Part shown: positions 54,224-63,099 of the stretch, in pieces
Layout of the letters: every line of letters begins with the position of its first letter
Numbering within the stretch: position 1 is the stretch's first letter
Assembly (NCBI GenBank): GCA_040880545.1
Contig: JBBDIE010000139.1
Span: 1 to 64,000, forward strand
Reading direction: 5' to 3'
DNA: 64,000 nucleotides
From: M55B112 sp040880545
Lineage (GTDB): Bacteria > Bacteroidota > Bacteroidia > Bacteroidales > GCA-2748055
Program-made: the position numbers and the translations under genes
The notes under the pieces: model-generated
Seen by the model: only the letters and a program-made list of their open reading frames with translations
What the model was told of the DNA's origin: nothing
Databases searched by the model: none

Positions 54224-56350
54224 ATGATGATTTTCCGGGCAATTTCATTACGACTTTTTGGCAACAGCTTTATTGCATTCCTGATCATTGCCTTGCTGGC
54301 ATCATTATCGCTGTATCTTTTATTCCGTTCAGACCTGATTGCTATCAACAAGTATAGGATTAAAGATATACAGGACAAGGATTATCTGAACAGGGGCCAG
54401 CATTATTATGATCTTGAATTTGACGGAAAATCGGAGTACCTGGTATTTACCCATTATGCGGAAATCGACGTAGTAGAGGTTTACGATGACCGCGGTGCAT
54501 TTTTTGACATACTGAAACCTTCCGGAAATTTTTTGAATGAGGTTCCGGCTTATTTCATTGGGGATACGGATCATGATTTGTCTGCCGAAATCTATCTGTT
54601 TACCTTACGGAATGATTCTGTATTGATGAATGGTTATGAGCTCATGGGAAATGATGGTCATTTTCTCCAGGACCATTACATAACAGGTTACAAAACCAAT
54701 GGCTTAACCAATAACATCAGGCTCGTGGAGGTTGCCCAGGCAGATCTGGACGGAGCGGGAAATGGCGAAATTATTTTTACACTCCGGGCAGGCTATTCAT
54801 TATTACCCAGGAAGGTGGTGTCTGTAGATCCGTGGTCGGGAAAAACAAACAGATCTGAAAACAGTGCTGCAAGTTATAACAGCATGAATATTTTCAGGGA
54901 TCAGTCCGGAAAGGTTGAACAGATTGTCACCGGTACTTCGGCATACGAGAATTTTGATATCAATGATTCGATTCAATTCACTGACCATCATGGCTGGATT
55001 CTGAGTTACTCACCTGACCTGGCGAGCCTGTTAATGGTAAAAGAGTACCCCAATTTCAAGCCTTATGTATTCCCAGTAATGCTTAGCACCTCGTCAGGGC
55101 CTTTCATCTATGCCCTGGTCGTGGAGATGTACCGGGGCATGAGTTTCCTGGAGAAAATATCCGCGGAAGGTGAAACATTGAAACGTATCAAGGTAGGATC
55201 GGGGTTGAACAAGTACCTGTTTCTGAATACCCTGTTAAAGGATTTGAATCCGCTCGTAATATTGCACTCAGATACACTTTATTACTATGATCATGCATTA
55301 ACACTGTTGAAAAAAGAGAGCGGTGCGGGAGTAGTCCTGATCGCCCAATTGTCCCAATCGGATGAGATGAAAGGCACTGCAGGTTTTATCCCTTTTCTGT
55401 CGGGGGATAAGTTGGTTTTGAGGGATACCGATCTGAACATCGTAGCAGAAAAGAAGGGGATCAACAGTAATCTGAATGAACCTGGCAGGTATTTTGTCAA
55501 AACCATTTTTTCACCGGATCATTATGAAATCGCTTTCAGTTTTGCAGCAGGTACCATGCATTTTGAAGTATGGAAGAACAGGTTCTATGGTTTTCGATTA
55601 ATGATTTTCGTACTGATTTACAGTCTATTATTTGCGTTATTTTATCTTCTTTTCAGATTGCAGAACCATTTTTATAATAAAAGATACAAAACCCAGCATA
55701 AAATACTTGAATTGCAGCTTCAAACGGTGCAGAATCAGTTGCAGCCTCATTTTACGTTTAATGTACTGAATACGATCGGGTCGATGATCTATAAGGATAA
55801 GAAGGATAAAGCCTATGAATACCTGAATTATTTTTCAGACCTCCTCAGAAGCACCTTGCTAAGCAGGGCAAGGCCAGACTGGCAGATTGGAGAGGAGCTC
55901 AATTTTATAAGTACCTATATGGAGATGGAAAATCTCAGATTCAACAACCGGTTTTCATATCACCAGGGGATCAGACAGGGTACTGATCTCACAAAGCAAG
56001 TGCCCAGGTTAGCCATCCAGGCGTTTGTTGAGAATGCAGTAAGGCACGGCCTTATGCATAAAAAGGGAGACGGCCGGTTGTCAGTACTGGTAGAACAGAC
56101 GGATACCCATGTAAGGGTTGTGGTGGAAGATAACGGAATCGGAAGGGATGCGTCAGCCAGGATTCAGCGACAGAAGATCGGGGTAGGCAATGAGATTTTG
56201 AAGGATTATATGGAAATTTATAACAGAAGTAACAAAACGAAATTTAAATTTACAATCGAAGATCTGACTGAAGTTGATGGTAGTGCAGCCGGGACCAAAG
56301 TGGAACTTATGATCCCGGGGGATTTCAGATCCAGTTATCCGAAGCCATGA
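54224..56350 (+). CDS. LytS-type sensor histidine kinase with propeller-like periplasmic domain
   Basis: A 708-residue membrane histidine kinase. One helix at about residues 14-34 and another at about 457-478 enclose a large periplasmic domain. That domain contains FG-GAP/VCBS-like segments (GDTDHDLSAEIYLF, QADLDGAGNGEIIF), suggesting a beta-propeller. The cytoplasmic part has the His_kinase motif QLQPHFTFN (H509; the family usually has QPHFLFN), QAFVENAVRHG (N box) and VVEDNGIGRD (G1). Its stop overlaps the response-regulator ATG by 4 bases. Signal unknown. Confidence 0.9.
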   Translation: MMIFRAISLRLFGNSFIAFLIIALLASLSLYLLFRSDLIAINKYRIKDIQDKDYLNRGQHYYDLEFDGKSEYLVFTHYAEIDVVEVYDDRGAFFDILKPSGNFLNEVPAYFIGDTDHDLSAEIYLFTLRNDSVLMNGYELMGNDGHFLQDHYITGYKTNGLTNNIRLVEVAQADLDGAGNGEIIFTLRAGYSLLPRKVVSVDPWSGKTNRSENSAASYNSMNIFRDQSGKVEQIVTGTSAYENFDINDSIQFTDHHGWILSYSPDLASLLMVKEYPNFKPYVFPVMLSTSSGPFIYALVVEMYRGMSFLEKISAEGETLKRIKVGSGLNKYLFLNTLLKDLNPLVILHSDTLYYYDHALTLLKKESGAGVVLIAQLSQSDEMKGTAGFIPFLSGDKLVLRDTDLNIVAEKKGINSNLNEPGRYFVKTIFSPDHYEIAFSFAAGTMHFEVWKNRFYGFRLMIFVLIYSLLFALFYLLFRLQNHFYNKRYKTQHKILELQLQTVQNQLQPHFTFNVLNTIGSMIYKDKKDKAYEYLNYFSDLLRSTLLSRARPDWQIGEELNFISTYMEMENLRFNNRFSYHQGIRQGTDLTKQVPRLAIQAFVENAVRHGLMHKKGDGRLSVLVEQTDTHVRVVVEDNGIGRDASARIQRQKIGVGNEILKDYMEIYNRSNKTKFKFTIEDLTEVDGSAAGTKVELMIPGDFRSSYPKP

Positions 56351-57102
56351 AAACAATAGGATTGATTATCATCGACGACGAAAAATCTGCCAGGGACCTG
56401 CTGAAAGATTTGCTGCTTAATGTTAGCTGGGTTGAGATTCTGGGGGAGGCAGAAGGTGTTGAAGAGGCGTTAAAAGAGATCAGGAGAAAGGCGCCGGATG
56501 TAATTTTGCTGGATGTTCAGATGCCGGTCATGGATGGTTTTGTGCTGGTAGAAAAGCTACTGGAACATAAGATCCATACGGAAGTAATTTTCATTACCGC
56601 CTTTGAGAAATATGCGATTCGCGCTATCCGTAGCTCCGCCTTCGATTACCTGCTAAAGCCGGTCAGGAAAAGCGATCTAACCGAATCACTGGAAAAACTG
56701 GCATTGAAGGTGGCATCTGCAAGGATGGAAGAGCAGTTTACAGACCTGATCAGGCAACTGAGTGACACGAAAAAACTGAAATTCAAAAACCGGACAGGTT
56801 TTTCGATGATTGATCCTGATGATGTACTGTTCTGCATGGCGGATTCGAATTATACTGATTTACACCTTGACTCGGGAAGAACACTGACAGTTTCAATGAA
56901 TCTGGGTAAAGTTGAAGAGGTGCTTCCAGCGTTATCTTTTGTCCGGATAAGTCGTTCAGCACTGGTCAACCTTCGGTATCTCACCAAGGTTAACAGGAAG
57001 ACGCTGACCTGTACCATTGAGCATGATACAATGCACCACGTTCCTGTGTCCAGGAAGTATTTGCAAAACCTGGAAGAGTGTTGTGACCGTCCTTTTTTAT
57101 GA
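56347..57102 (+). CDS. LytTR-family response regulator
   Basis: A 251-residue regulator with a receiver domain (1-120; acidic pair D10/D11, phosphorylated D56 in LLDVQMPVMDGF, K in YLLKPV) and a C-terminal LytTR DNA-binding domain (about 145-250, FCMADSNYTDLHLDSGRTL, FVRISRSALVNLRYL). It is the partner of the kinase gene that it overlaps. A 12-bp palindrome ATAACATGTTAT lies 8 bp past its end. Targets are unknown. Confidence 0.94.
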   Translation: MKTIGLIIIDDEKSARDLLKDLLLNVSWVEILGEAEGVEEALKEIRRKAPDVILLDVQMPVMDGFVLVEKLLEHKIHTEVIFITAFEKYAIRAIRSSAFDYLLKPVRKSDLTESLEKLALKVASARMEEQFTDLIRQLSDTKKLKFKNRTGFSMIDPDDVLFCMADSNYTDLHLDSGRTLTVSMNLGKVEEVLPALSFVRISRSALVNLRYLTKVNRKTLTCTIEHDTMHHVPVSRKYLQNLEECCDRPFL

Positions 57103-57235
57103 TAAATTTATAACATGTTATCGTGCTTGATAAGAGGTCGGGCATAAGGCAACTATTGACGTTTTCTTGCAAGCATATAAAATTGCATAATTTGCTGTAT
57201 TTTAAAGGGGGACCATTTTACTTAAATATCATTCG

Positions 57236-57595
57236 ATGAACCTGGAAGAGATTCGTGCGTATTGCATTGTCAAGCCTGGTGTTACAGAGGGATTTCCCTT
57301 TAACGACACTGCACTGGTATTTAAAGTGGCCGGAAAGATGTTTGCATTGCTTGACCTGTCCGGGGAGGGCCGGGGTATTAGTCTGAAATGTGATCCTGAA
57401 CTGGCCATTGAATTGCGCGAGCGATATCCTGCCGTAACGCCAGCATATCATTTTAACAAGAGGCACTGGAACACGGTATTTATTCACGAAAGTCCTTCAT
57501 CTCAGCACCTCCGGTCCTGGATCGATCACTCGTATAAGTTGGTTTGTGATGGGTTGACAAACAAGCAGAAAGCGTGGCTGGATTCAATATCATGA
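57236..57595 (+). CDS. MmcQ/YjbR family DNA-binding-fold protein
   Basis: A 119-residue protein of the MmcQ/YjbR family (CyaY-like fold). It shows EIRAYCIVKPGVTEGFPFND, LVFKVAGKMFALLDLSG, ISLKCDPELAIELRERYP and the C-terminal SYKLVCDGLTNKQK. Function is not established; some relatives bind DNA. It is a single gene with 133 bp before it. Confidence 0.88.
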   Translation: MNLEEIRAYCIVKPGVTEGFPFNDTALVFKVAGKMFALLDLSGEGRGISLKCDPELAIELRERYPAVTPAYHFNKRHWNTVFIHESPSSQHLRSWIDHSYKLVCDGLTNKQKAWLDSIS

Positions 57596-57658
57596 TAAAA
57601 ACAGGAAGCCGGATAGCGGGTACAATGATCCAACCAGTTCATAATTTGGGAATTACCG

Positions 57659-58645
57659 TCAGATTACCATCAGGTTACATCCCCGTACCTCCGCCTGGTC
57701 GAAGCGCCCTGTGATATCAAACGAACCGTTTTCATTCATTCTCCCCATATCGCCGGTGGCAATGAAACTGCATGAGTATATGTTGGCCAGGTCGATGATG
57801 TTTATACCACCGGCCTGGCCCGGGGGTAAAATTGTCAGCGGATCGTACAGATCACGTACCCGAACACGCATCCATGGAGGAGTAAAATAACAACCCGGTT
57901 TTTTTGCATAGGCCTGGGAAAGTAATTCTGTCATACCATATTCAGAGTGTATGACCGATACCCCGAATCCCTTTTTCAGCAAACCGTGCAGTTCCTCCCT
58001 GACCAGCTCCTTTCGTTTTCCTTTCATACCGCCGGTCTCCATCACTTTGATATTTTCTGTCATCGTCATCGGATGTTTTTCTGCAAGATCAAGCAGGCCG
58101 AAACTTACCCCCAACAGCAGTGTGGGATAGTAATCGATCGTTCGCCTGTCCAGCACGCGGGCCAACTCTTCATAATTGCGGAGATAAAAACCACTCTCCT
58201 CATGGCAGCTCATCCTGATCAGGTGATCCATCATAAATACCAATGAGGAGTTACCCCTCTCCATGTAGGAAGGTAATAGAGCGAGAATACACAGCTCCTT
58301 CGGATTCCCGTAGAACTTAGTGAATGTCCTCAGGAAGCTTTCCCGGTAGAGACTTTCAGATGCGAGATAGTGTTTCCCTGTATCCTGGCCCGATGTACCG
58401 CTACTGTGGAACACCACTTCCGGTTCTGTTTTACCGGTTATTATTTTATGGGTTCTGAACAGCTCTATGGGCAGGAAGGGGATATTATCCACATGGTTAA
58501 TTCCGGAATGGTCAATTCCCAGGTGCGACAGGTATTGTGCATATACAGCATTTTTTGTGGCCTGTAGCCGGAAAATCTCAAGCGCCAGGTTATTGAATTC
58601 ACCGGCATCGCTAATGTTGAATATGCGCTCTTCCAACCTTTTCAT
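57659..58645 (-). CDS. LuxE/PaaK-like acyl-protein synthetase family protein
   Basis: A 328-residue adenylate-forming enzyme related to acyl-protein synthetase LuxE. It shows FLPIELFRTHKI, the phosphate-binding VVFHSSGTSGQDTGKH, KVMETGGMKGKRKELVREE, HSEYGMTELLSQAY and TGDMGRMNENGSFDITGRFDQAEVRG. It should activate a carboxylate with ATP and pass it to a thiol or protein. No luxC, luxA or luxB is nearby, so bioluminescence is not implied. It follows pgk in the same direction with a 150-bp gap containing a palindromic structure. Confidence 0.8.
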   Translation of the reverse strand: MKRLEERIFNISDAGEFNNLALEIFRLQATKNAVYAQYLSHLGIDHSGINHVDNIPFLPIELFRTHKIITGKTEPEVVFHSSGTSGQDTGKHYLASESLYRESFLRTFTKFYGNPKELCILALLPSYMERGNSSLVFMMDHLIRMSCHEESGFYLRNYEELARVLDRRTIDYYPTLLLGVSFGLLDLAEKHPMTMTENIKVMETGGMKGKRKELVREELHGLLKKGFGVSVIHSEYGMTELLSQAYAKKPGCYFTPPWMRVRVRDLYDPLTILPPGQAGGINIIDLANIYSCSFIATGDMGRMNENGSFDITGRFDQAEVRGCNLMVI

Positions 58646-58734
58646 CTCATTCCTGTTACGAATGGTTTACGGGAGGGTCAGCGTGGCATGTGTACCATAT
58701 TTTGAAAATTGTGCCTCCCGAATTCACGATCCGG

Positions 58735-58774
58735 CATTACGTTCCATTTCCGGAAATGAACCTTTGCCGTAATG
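58735..58774. repeat. Nested palindrome between pgk and the LuxE-like gene
   Basis: ATTTCCGGAAAT (58746-58757) is a perfect 12-bp palindrome, flanked by GTTC/GAAC-type arms and an outer CATTAC (58735-58740)/GTAATG (58769-58774). It can fold as an interrupted hairpin, with no T-run. It may be a regulator site or an attenuator between pgk and the downstream gene. Confidence 0.5.
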
Positions 58775-58795
58775 TTCACCAGCTTTCAACCGGCC

Positions 58796-60013
58796 CTAAC
58801 CCCTGATCGCCTTAATTCCGGGAAGCTCTTTTCCTTCAATATATTCGAGCATCGCACCCCCGCCGGTGGACACATAGCTGACCTTGTCTGCCAGTCCGAA
58901 TTTATTGACAGCAGCCACAGAGTCGCCGCCTCCCACAAGGCTGAAAGCCCCGTTTGAGGTAGATTCGGCGATTGCCCGGGCTATACTTACCGTACCCTTC
59001 TGGAAATTTGACATTTCAAATACCCCGGCAGGACCGTTCCACAAGATAGTCTTCGAATTCTTGATCACGTCAGAAAACAGCTCTATGGTTTTGTTTCCAA
59101 TATCCAGGCCCATAAAACCCGCCTTGCCTTCCATAATGGGAGCATTTTCGGTATTTGCTTCATTGTTGAATTCATCTGCCAGGACCTGGTCAACGGGAAG
59201 CACCAGGTTCACACCACGGGCTTCTGCCTGTTTCATAACCTTCAGAGCAAGATCGAGCTTATCCTCCTCGCAGAGTGAATTTCCGATCTCTCCGCCTTGT
59301 GCCTTGATAAAAGTATAAGTCATGCCACCCCCGATAATCAGGTTGTCGACCCGCTGGAGCAGATTCTCAATCACCTCAATTTTGTCAGAAACCTTGGCTC
59401 CTCCCATGATCGCGGTGAACGGGCCAACGGCCTCTTTCAGCACTTTGTCCATAGCAGTAAGTTCACTGTTGATCAGGAACCCGAACATTTTCGCATCGGA
59501 TGCAAAAAAGTCTGCAATTACAGCGGTTGATGCGTGGGCACGGTGGGCCGTACCAAATGCATCATTTACATATACATCGGCGTAAGTTGAGAGTTTTTTT
59601 GCAAATTCTTTGGTGGCAGTCTGTTCCTCCGGTGTTTTTACCTTGTCTTCTGCACTGTGGAACCGCAGGTTTTCGAGCAACAGCACCTGGCCCGGCTTTA
59701 GCGCTGCCGATTTTTCTTCAGCCTCTTTACCAACACAGTCATCGGCAAATTGTACTTCCTGTCCCAGGTGTTCATTTAATACCGGGATCACATGGCGGAG
59801 TGAGAATTTTTCTTCGGGAGCAGATTTGGGCCTTCCCAGGTGTGACATCAGGATCGCTGATCCACCGTCACCAATTATTTTCCTGATGGTAAGCAGCGCA
59901 CCGCGTATACGGTTGTCGTCCGTAACATTAAAATTTTCATCCAATGGCACATTAAAGTCAACCCTTACGATCACTTTTTTGCCAGCAAAATTGTAATTAT
60001 CAATAACTTGCAT
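58796..60013 (-). CDS. pgk: Phosphoglycerate kinase
   Basis: A glycolytic enzyme transferring phosphate from 1,3-bisphosphoglycerate to ADP; 405 residues, about the usual length. It shows VIVRVDFNVPLD, ILMSHLGRPKS, VYVNDAFGTAHRAHAS, FTAIMGGAKVSDK, ILWNGPAGVFE and SLVGGGDSVAAVN. The promoter lies upstream, divergent from holB. Confidence 0.98.
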   Translation of the reverse strand: MQVIDNYNFAGKKVIVRVDFNVPLDENFNVTDDNRIRGALLTIRKIIGDGGSAILMSHLGRPKSAPEEKFSLRHVIPVLNEHLGQEVQFADDCVGKEAEEKSAALKPGQVLLLENLRFHSAEDKVKTPEEQTATKEFAKKLSTYADVYVNDAFGTAHRAHASTAVIADFFASDAKMFGFLINSELTAMDKVLKEAVGPFTAIMGGAKVSDKIEVIENLLQRVDNLIIGGGMTYTFIKAQGGEIGNSLCEEDKLDLALKVMKQAEARGVNLVLPVDQVLADEFNNEANTENAPIMEGKAGFMGLDIGNKTIELFSDVIKNSKTILWNGPAGVFEMSNFQKGTVSIARAIAESTSNGAFSLVGGGDSVAAVNKFGLADKVSYVSTGGGAMLEYIEGKELPGIKAIRG

Positions 60014-60057
60014 AGTATTTTGTTTAAATAATTGATGTAGGAACCTGATAGGAACGG

Positions 60058-60089
60058 CAAAGTTACTATTAATGGAGCAAAGTTCAAAC
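60058..60089 (-). promoter_or_regulatory. pgk promoter
   Basis: On the minus strand TTTG (plus CAAA, 60086-60089) lies 20 bp before TAACTTTG (plus CAAAGTTA, 60058-60065). Both boxes and the spacing match the Bacteroidota consensus. The leader would be about 38 nt. Confidence 0.7.
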
Positions 60090-60147
60090 AGGAACCGTAT
60101 GTTTGGATGGTATCGAAAATTGGTCGGGATGCATCAACATATTTTAT

Positions 60148-60155
60148 TAAATTTG
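60148..60155 (+). promoter_or_regulatory. -7 box of the holB promoter
   Basis: TAAATTTG is an exact TAnnTTTG 28 bp before the ATG at 60184. A TTGG at 60120-60123 is slightly too far upstream for a standard -33 box. Confidence 0.5.
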
Positions 60156-60183
60156 TCATGCAGCATTCAAAAGCAAATTTCAT

Positions 60184-61329
60184 ATGCAATTCAGAGAAGT
60201 ACTCGGGCAGGAACAGGTAAAGAAGCGGCTGATAAAATCAGTAAAAGAGCAGCGGATAAGCCATGCCCAGCTCTTTTTCGGACCCCAGGGAACAGGAAAG
60301 TTGCCCCTGGCCATTGCCTATGCCCAGTATATCAGTTGCACCCAGCCCACAGAAGAGGACTCATGCGGAACATGTCCTTCCTGCATTAAATATGGCAAGC
60401 TTGCCCATCCTGACCTGCACTTTGTGTTCCCGGTGGTGTCAGTAAAACAGGGAAGTACCAAAACAGTGAGCGATCATTACATTGAACAATGGAGAAGCAG
60501 CATCACTTCCAATCCTTATATTTCGGAGAACCAGTGGTATGAAAACATAGGAGCAGAAAACAAGCAGGGATTCATCAGCAGGACAGAAAGTGGAGAAGTA
60601 CTCCGTAAACTAAGCTTTAAGTCATACGAGTCGGAATACAAGATACTGATCATCTGGTTGGCGGAAAAGATGAACAGGCAGGCAGCAAATGCTTTACTGA
60701 AACTTTTGGAAGAACCGCCTGACAAGACTGTTTTCCTGCTGATTTCCGAAAATACGGATCATATACTTCCCACTATTCTCAGCAGGACACAGCTTGTGAG
60801 GATCGCCCCGCTGGACCCTGAAAGTATTGAGAAGGGGCTGGAGGAGAAGTTCCCGGGAAACCGGGAGATGATCACCGATGTGATCCGTCGTTCAAACGGG
60901 AATTTCACAACTGCACTGCAACTGATGGAGTCGGATGAGATGGAGCTGGAACATTTCAATGAATTTGTATTTTTAATGCGGAAGTGTTACGGTCGTGAGA
61001 TCGTGGAGATTTATAAATGGACCGAAAAAATTGCCGGATGGGGCAGGGAGCGGCTGAAGATGTTTCTCAACTATGGTTTGCGAATGATCCGGGAAAATTT
61101 TATGCTGAACCTGAGTCTGCGTGGGATCTCATATATGACTGTGAAGGAGGATGAATTTTCACAAAAGTTCTCACATTTTATTCACCAGGGAAATGTATTT
61201 AAAATGGCAGAAGAATTTGAGCTTGCCATCGATCATATTGAGTCAAACGGGAATCAGAAACTCATACTGTTTGACCTGGCCATTAAGAACATACTGTTAT
61301 TGAAGCAGCCGGTTCCGGAGAAGCATTGA
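60184..61329 (+). CDS. holB: DNA polymerase III delta' subunit (clamp loader)
   Basis: A 381-residue AAA+ clamp-loader subunit. It shows QEQVKKRLIKSVKEQRISHAQLFFG and a zinc finger (Cys in SCTQPTEEDSCGTCPSC). MNRQAANALLKLLEEPP and FLLISENTDHILPTILSRTQ are typical of delta'/HolB. The P-loop reads GPQGTGKL, with Leu in place of Ser/Thr, so ATP hydrolysis by this subunit is unlikely, as expected for delta'. It is first in the run to the PSP1 gene, gldH and trmB, though the PSP1 gene has its own promoter box. Confidence 0.94.
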   Translation: MQFREVLGQEQVKKRLIKSVKEQRISHAQLFFGPQGTGKLPLAIAYAQYISCTQPTEEDSCGTCPSCIKYGKLAHPDLHFVFPVVSVKQGSTKTVSDHYIEQWRSSITSNPYISENQWYENIGAENKQGFISRTESGEVLRKLSFKSYESEYKILIIWLAEKMNRQAANALLKLLEEPPDKTVFLLISENTDHILPTILSRTQLVRIAPLDPESIEKGLEEKFPGNREMITDVIRRSNGNFTTALQLMESDEMELEHFNEFVFLMRKCYGREIVEIYKWTEKIAGWGRERLKMFLNYGLRMIRENFMLNLSLRGISYMTVKEDEFSQKFSHFIHQGNVFKMAEEFELAIDHIESNGNQKLILFDLAIKNILLLKQPVPEKH

Positions 61330-61401
61330 AATAACTCCGTACCTGATTGAGGTATATAGTGAAGATAATTACCTCCGGAATACAATTTCCACATAAATAG
61401 C

Positions 61402-61409
61402 TACCTTTG
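61402..61409 (+). promoter_or_regulatory. -7 box of the PSP1 gene
   Basis: TACCTTTG is an exact TAnnTTTG. Its last three bases are the TTG that begins the longest open frame, so that codon cannot be the start; transcription near 61416 leads to the ATG at 61449. Confidence 0.6.
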
Positions 61410-61448
61410 TATGATAAACAGGCAGCCAAACCGAAGATACAGCAGTTT

Positions 61449-62618
61449 ATGGAAAGCATGATTGCAAGAGGATGTTGTTCAGCGAAGCAATTTGATGTTT
61501 CAGATGAAAATAAGGATCGTCTGGAACACTATTTTGATAAGTGTGGAAAGCTGGATTCATTCAACTGGTTAAGGGAGCTGTCCGACGATTTCGACATCCC
61601 TGATATTATCGAAGTCAGATTTAAAAACACACGGAAAGAGATTTACAGGAATGTAAACGGCCTCCGGTTAAAGCGGGGTGATTTTGTCGCAGTGGAGGCT
61701 TCTCCGGGGCATGATATAGGCATTATAACACTGGCCGGTGAAATTGTTGAAAAGCAGCTTAGCAAAACCAAATTTGATCCCCGGATTGATGAATTAAAAA
61801 AAGTATACAGGAAGGCGAAGGAGAATGATCTGGAGAAGTGGGAAGAGGCGATCAGGATGGAGAGTGAGACCATGCTGAAGGCCAGGAGCATTGCTGCGGA
61901 GTTGAACTTGGACATGAAGATCGGTGATGTGGAATACCAGGGTGACCGTACCAAGGCAATTTTTTATTACATTGCAGATGAGCGGGTGGACTTTCGCGGG
62001 TTGATCAAGGTATTGGCTGATACCTTCAGGATCAGAATAGAGATGCGACAGATCGGAGCCAGGCAGGAGGCAGGAAGAATAGGGGGAATCGGAACCTGTG
62101 GAAGAGAGCTTTGCTGTTCCTCTTATATTACCAATTTTGTATCGGTATCAACCCAGGCGGCAAGGATTCAGGAAGTAGCACTGAATCCGACCAAGCTGGC
62201 CGGACAGTGTGGCAAACTGAAATGCTGTCTCAATTACGAAGTTGAAAGTTATTCGGATGCCAGAAAGGATTTTCCCGACAGGAACATTCCCCTGAAAATT
62301 GCAGGAGGGAGGGCGATCCATCAGAAAACCGATGTTTACCGCGGAATCATGTGGTATTCGGTAGGTTCCGACAATGGTGCCACTGCCTTGGTTCCTGTTC
62401 CCGTTGAACGGGCCAGGGATATCATCGCACTGAACAGGGAAAATGTGTTCCCCGACAGTCTACTGGAAGCCCACTATGTTGAGGAGATTGGGAAAGAGAA
62501 GCGGTTAGAGTACATGGATGTTGTGGGCCAGGAAAGTATAACCCGCTTCGAGACAAACAACAAGCGTAAGAACAAGGGCAGGAACAAACCAAGGCCCCAT
62601 CAACGCAAAAAGCGATGA
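61449..62618 (+). CDS. PSP1 C-terminal domain protein (RicT-like)
   Basis: A 389-residue protein of the PSP1/RicT family. In Bacillus, RicT works with RicA and RicF in a cluster-containing complex that affects RNase Y and development. The conserved cysteine pairs are present (GTCGRELCCSSYI about 215-227 and GQCGKLKCCLNYE about 255-267). Also present are the GDFVAVEASPGHDIGIITL domain start and RIGGIGTCGREL. The tail is very basic (KRKNKGRNKPRPHQRKKR). The ATG at 61449 is set by the promoter box. The stop overlaps gldH by 4 bases. Confidence 0.9.
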   Translation: MESMIARGCCSAKQFDVSDENKDRLEHYFDKCGKLDSFNWLRELSDDFDIPDIIEVRFKNTRKEIYRNVNGLRLKRGDFVAVEASPGHDIGIITLAGEIVEKQLSKTKFDPRIDELKKVYRKAKENDLEKWEEAIRMESETMLKARSIAAELNLDMKIGDVEYQGDRTKAIFYYIADERVDFRGLIKVLADTFRIRIEMRQIGARQEAGRIGGIGTCGRELCCSSYITNFVSVSTQAARIQEVALNPTKLAGQCGKLKCCLNYEVESYSDARKDFPDRNIPLKIAGGRAIHQKTDVYRGIMWYSVGSDNGATALVPVPVERARDIIALNRENVFPDSLLEAHYVEEIGKEKRLEYMDVVGQESITRFETNNKRKNKGRNKPRPHQRKKR

Positions 62619-63088
62619 AGAGAGTATTTGTATTATTTTCAATCCTGCTTATCATTTCCCAGCTGTATCTATCTTGCGATAGTACCATGGTATATAATGA
62701 ATTTCAACACATTGAGAATAATACATGGAAATGGGAAGAACCCGCAGAATTTAATTTCAGCATCGACGATACGGCAAGTTTTCACAATATCCTTGTCCAG
62801 GTAAGGCATACAACAGCGTATCCACTGAGCAATCTTTTCATGTTTGTGCATGTGGAAGGTCCAACGGGGCAAACCATGACCGATACCATTCAGTTCATGC
62901 TGGCTGAAACAAGCGGGAAGTGGATCGGAAATGGTGTGGGGAACATGCGTGCTCTGGGCTATCTCTATAAAAAGAATACCCTGTTCCCTGAGCCGGGCGA
63001 TTACCATATCACCATCGAGCAGGCTATGCGGCTTCCGCAGGTACCTGTATCTGAAGTTGGGTTGAAAGTTGAAAAAATTAATCCATAA
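62615..63088 (+). CDS. gldH: Gliding-motility lipoprotein GldH
   Basis: A 157-residue lipoprotein (lipobox LYLSC, Cys about 21) with the GldH pattern: VYNEFQHIENNTWKWEEPAEF, LVQVRHTTAYPLSNLFMFV, ETSGKWIGNGVGNMRA and GDYHITIEQAMR. GldH was found in a screen for gliding genes in Flavobacterium and supports T9SS function; its exact job is unclear. It sits in the ATGA overlap after the PSP1 gene, an arrangement common in this phylum. Confidence 0.93.
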   Translation: MKRVFVLFSILLIISQLYLSCDSTMVYNEFQHIENNTWKWEEPAEFNFSIDDTASFHNILVQVRHTTAYPLSNLFMFVHVEGPTGQTMTDTIQFMLAETSGKWIGNGVGNMRALGYLYKKNTLFPEPGDYHITIEQAMRLPQVPVSEVGLKVEKINP

Positions 63089-63099
63089 GCAGCAGAACA

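Noticed and set aside
57110..57121. 12-bp palindrome ATAACATGTTAT after the response regulator
   Set aside because: LytTR regulators generally bind direct repeats, the site is downstream of the pair, and a 12-bp AT-rich palindrome can arise by chance.
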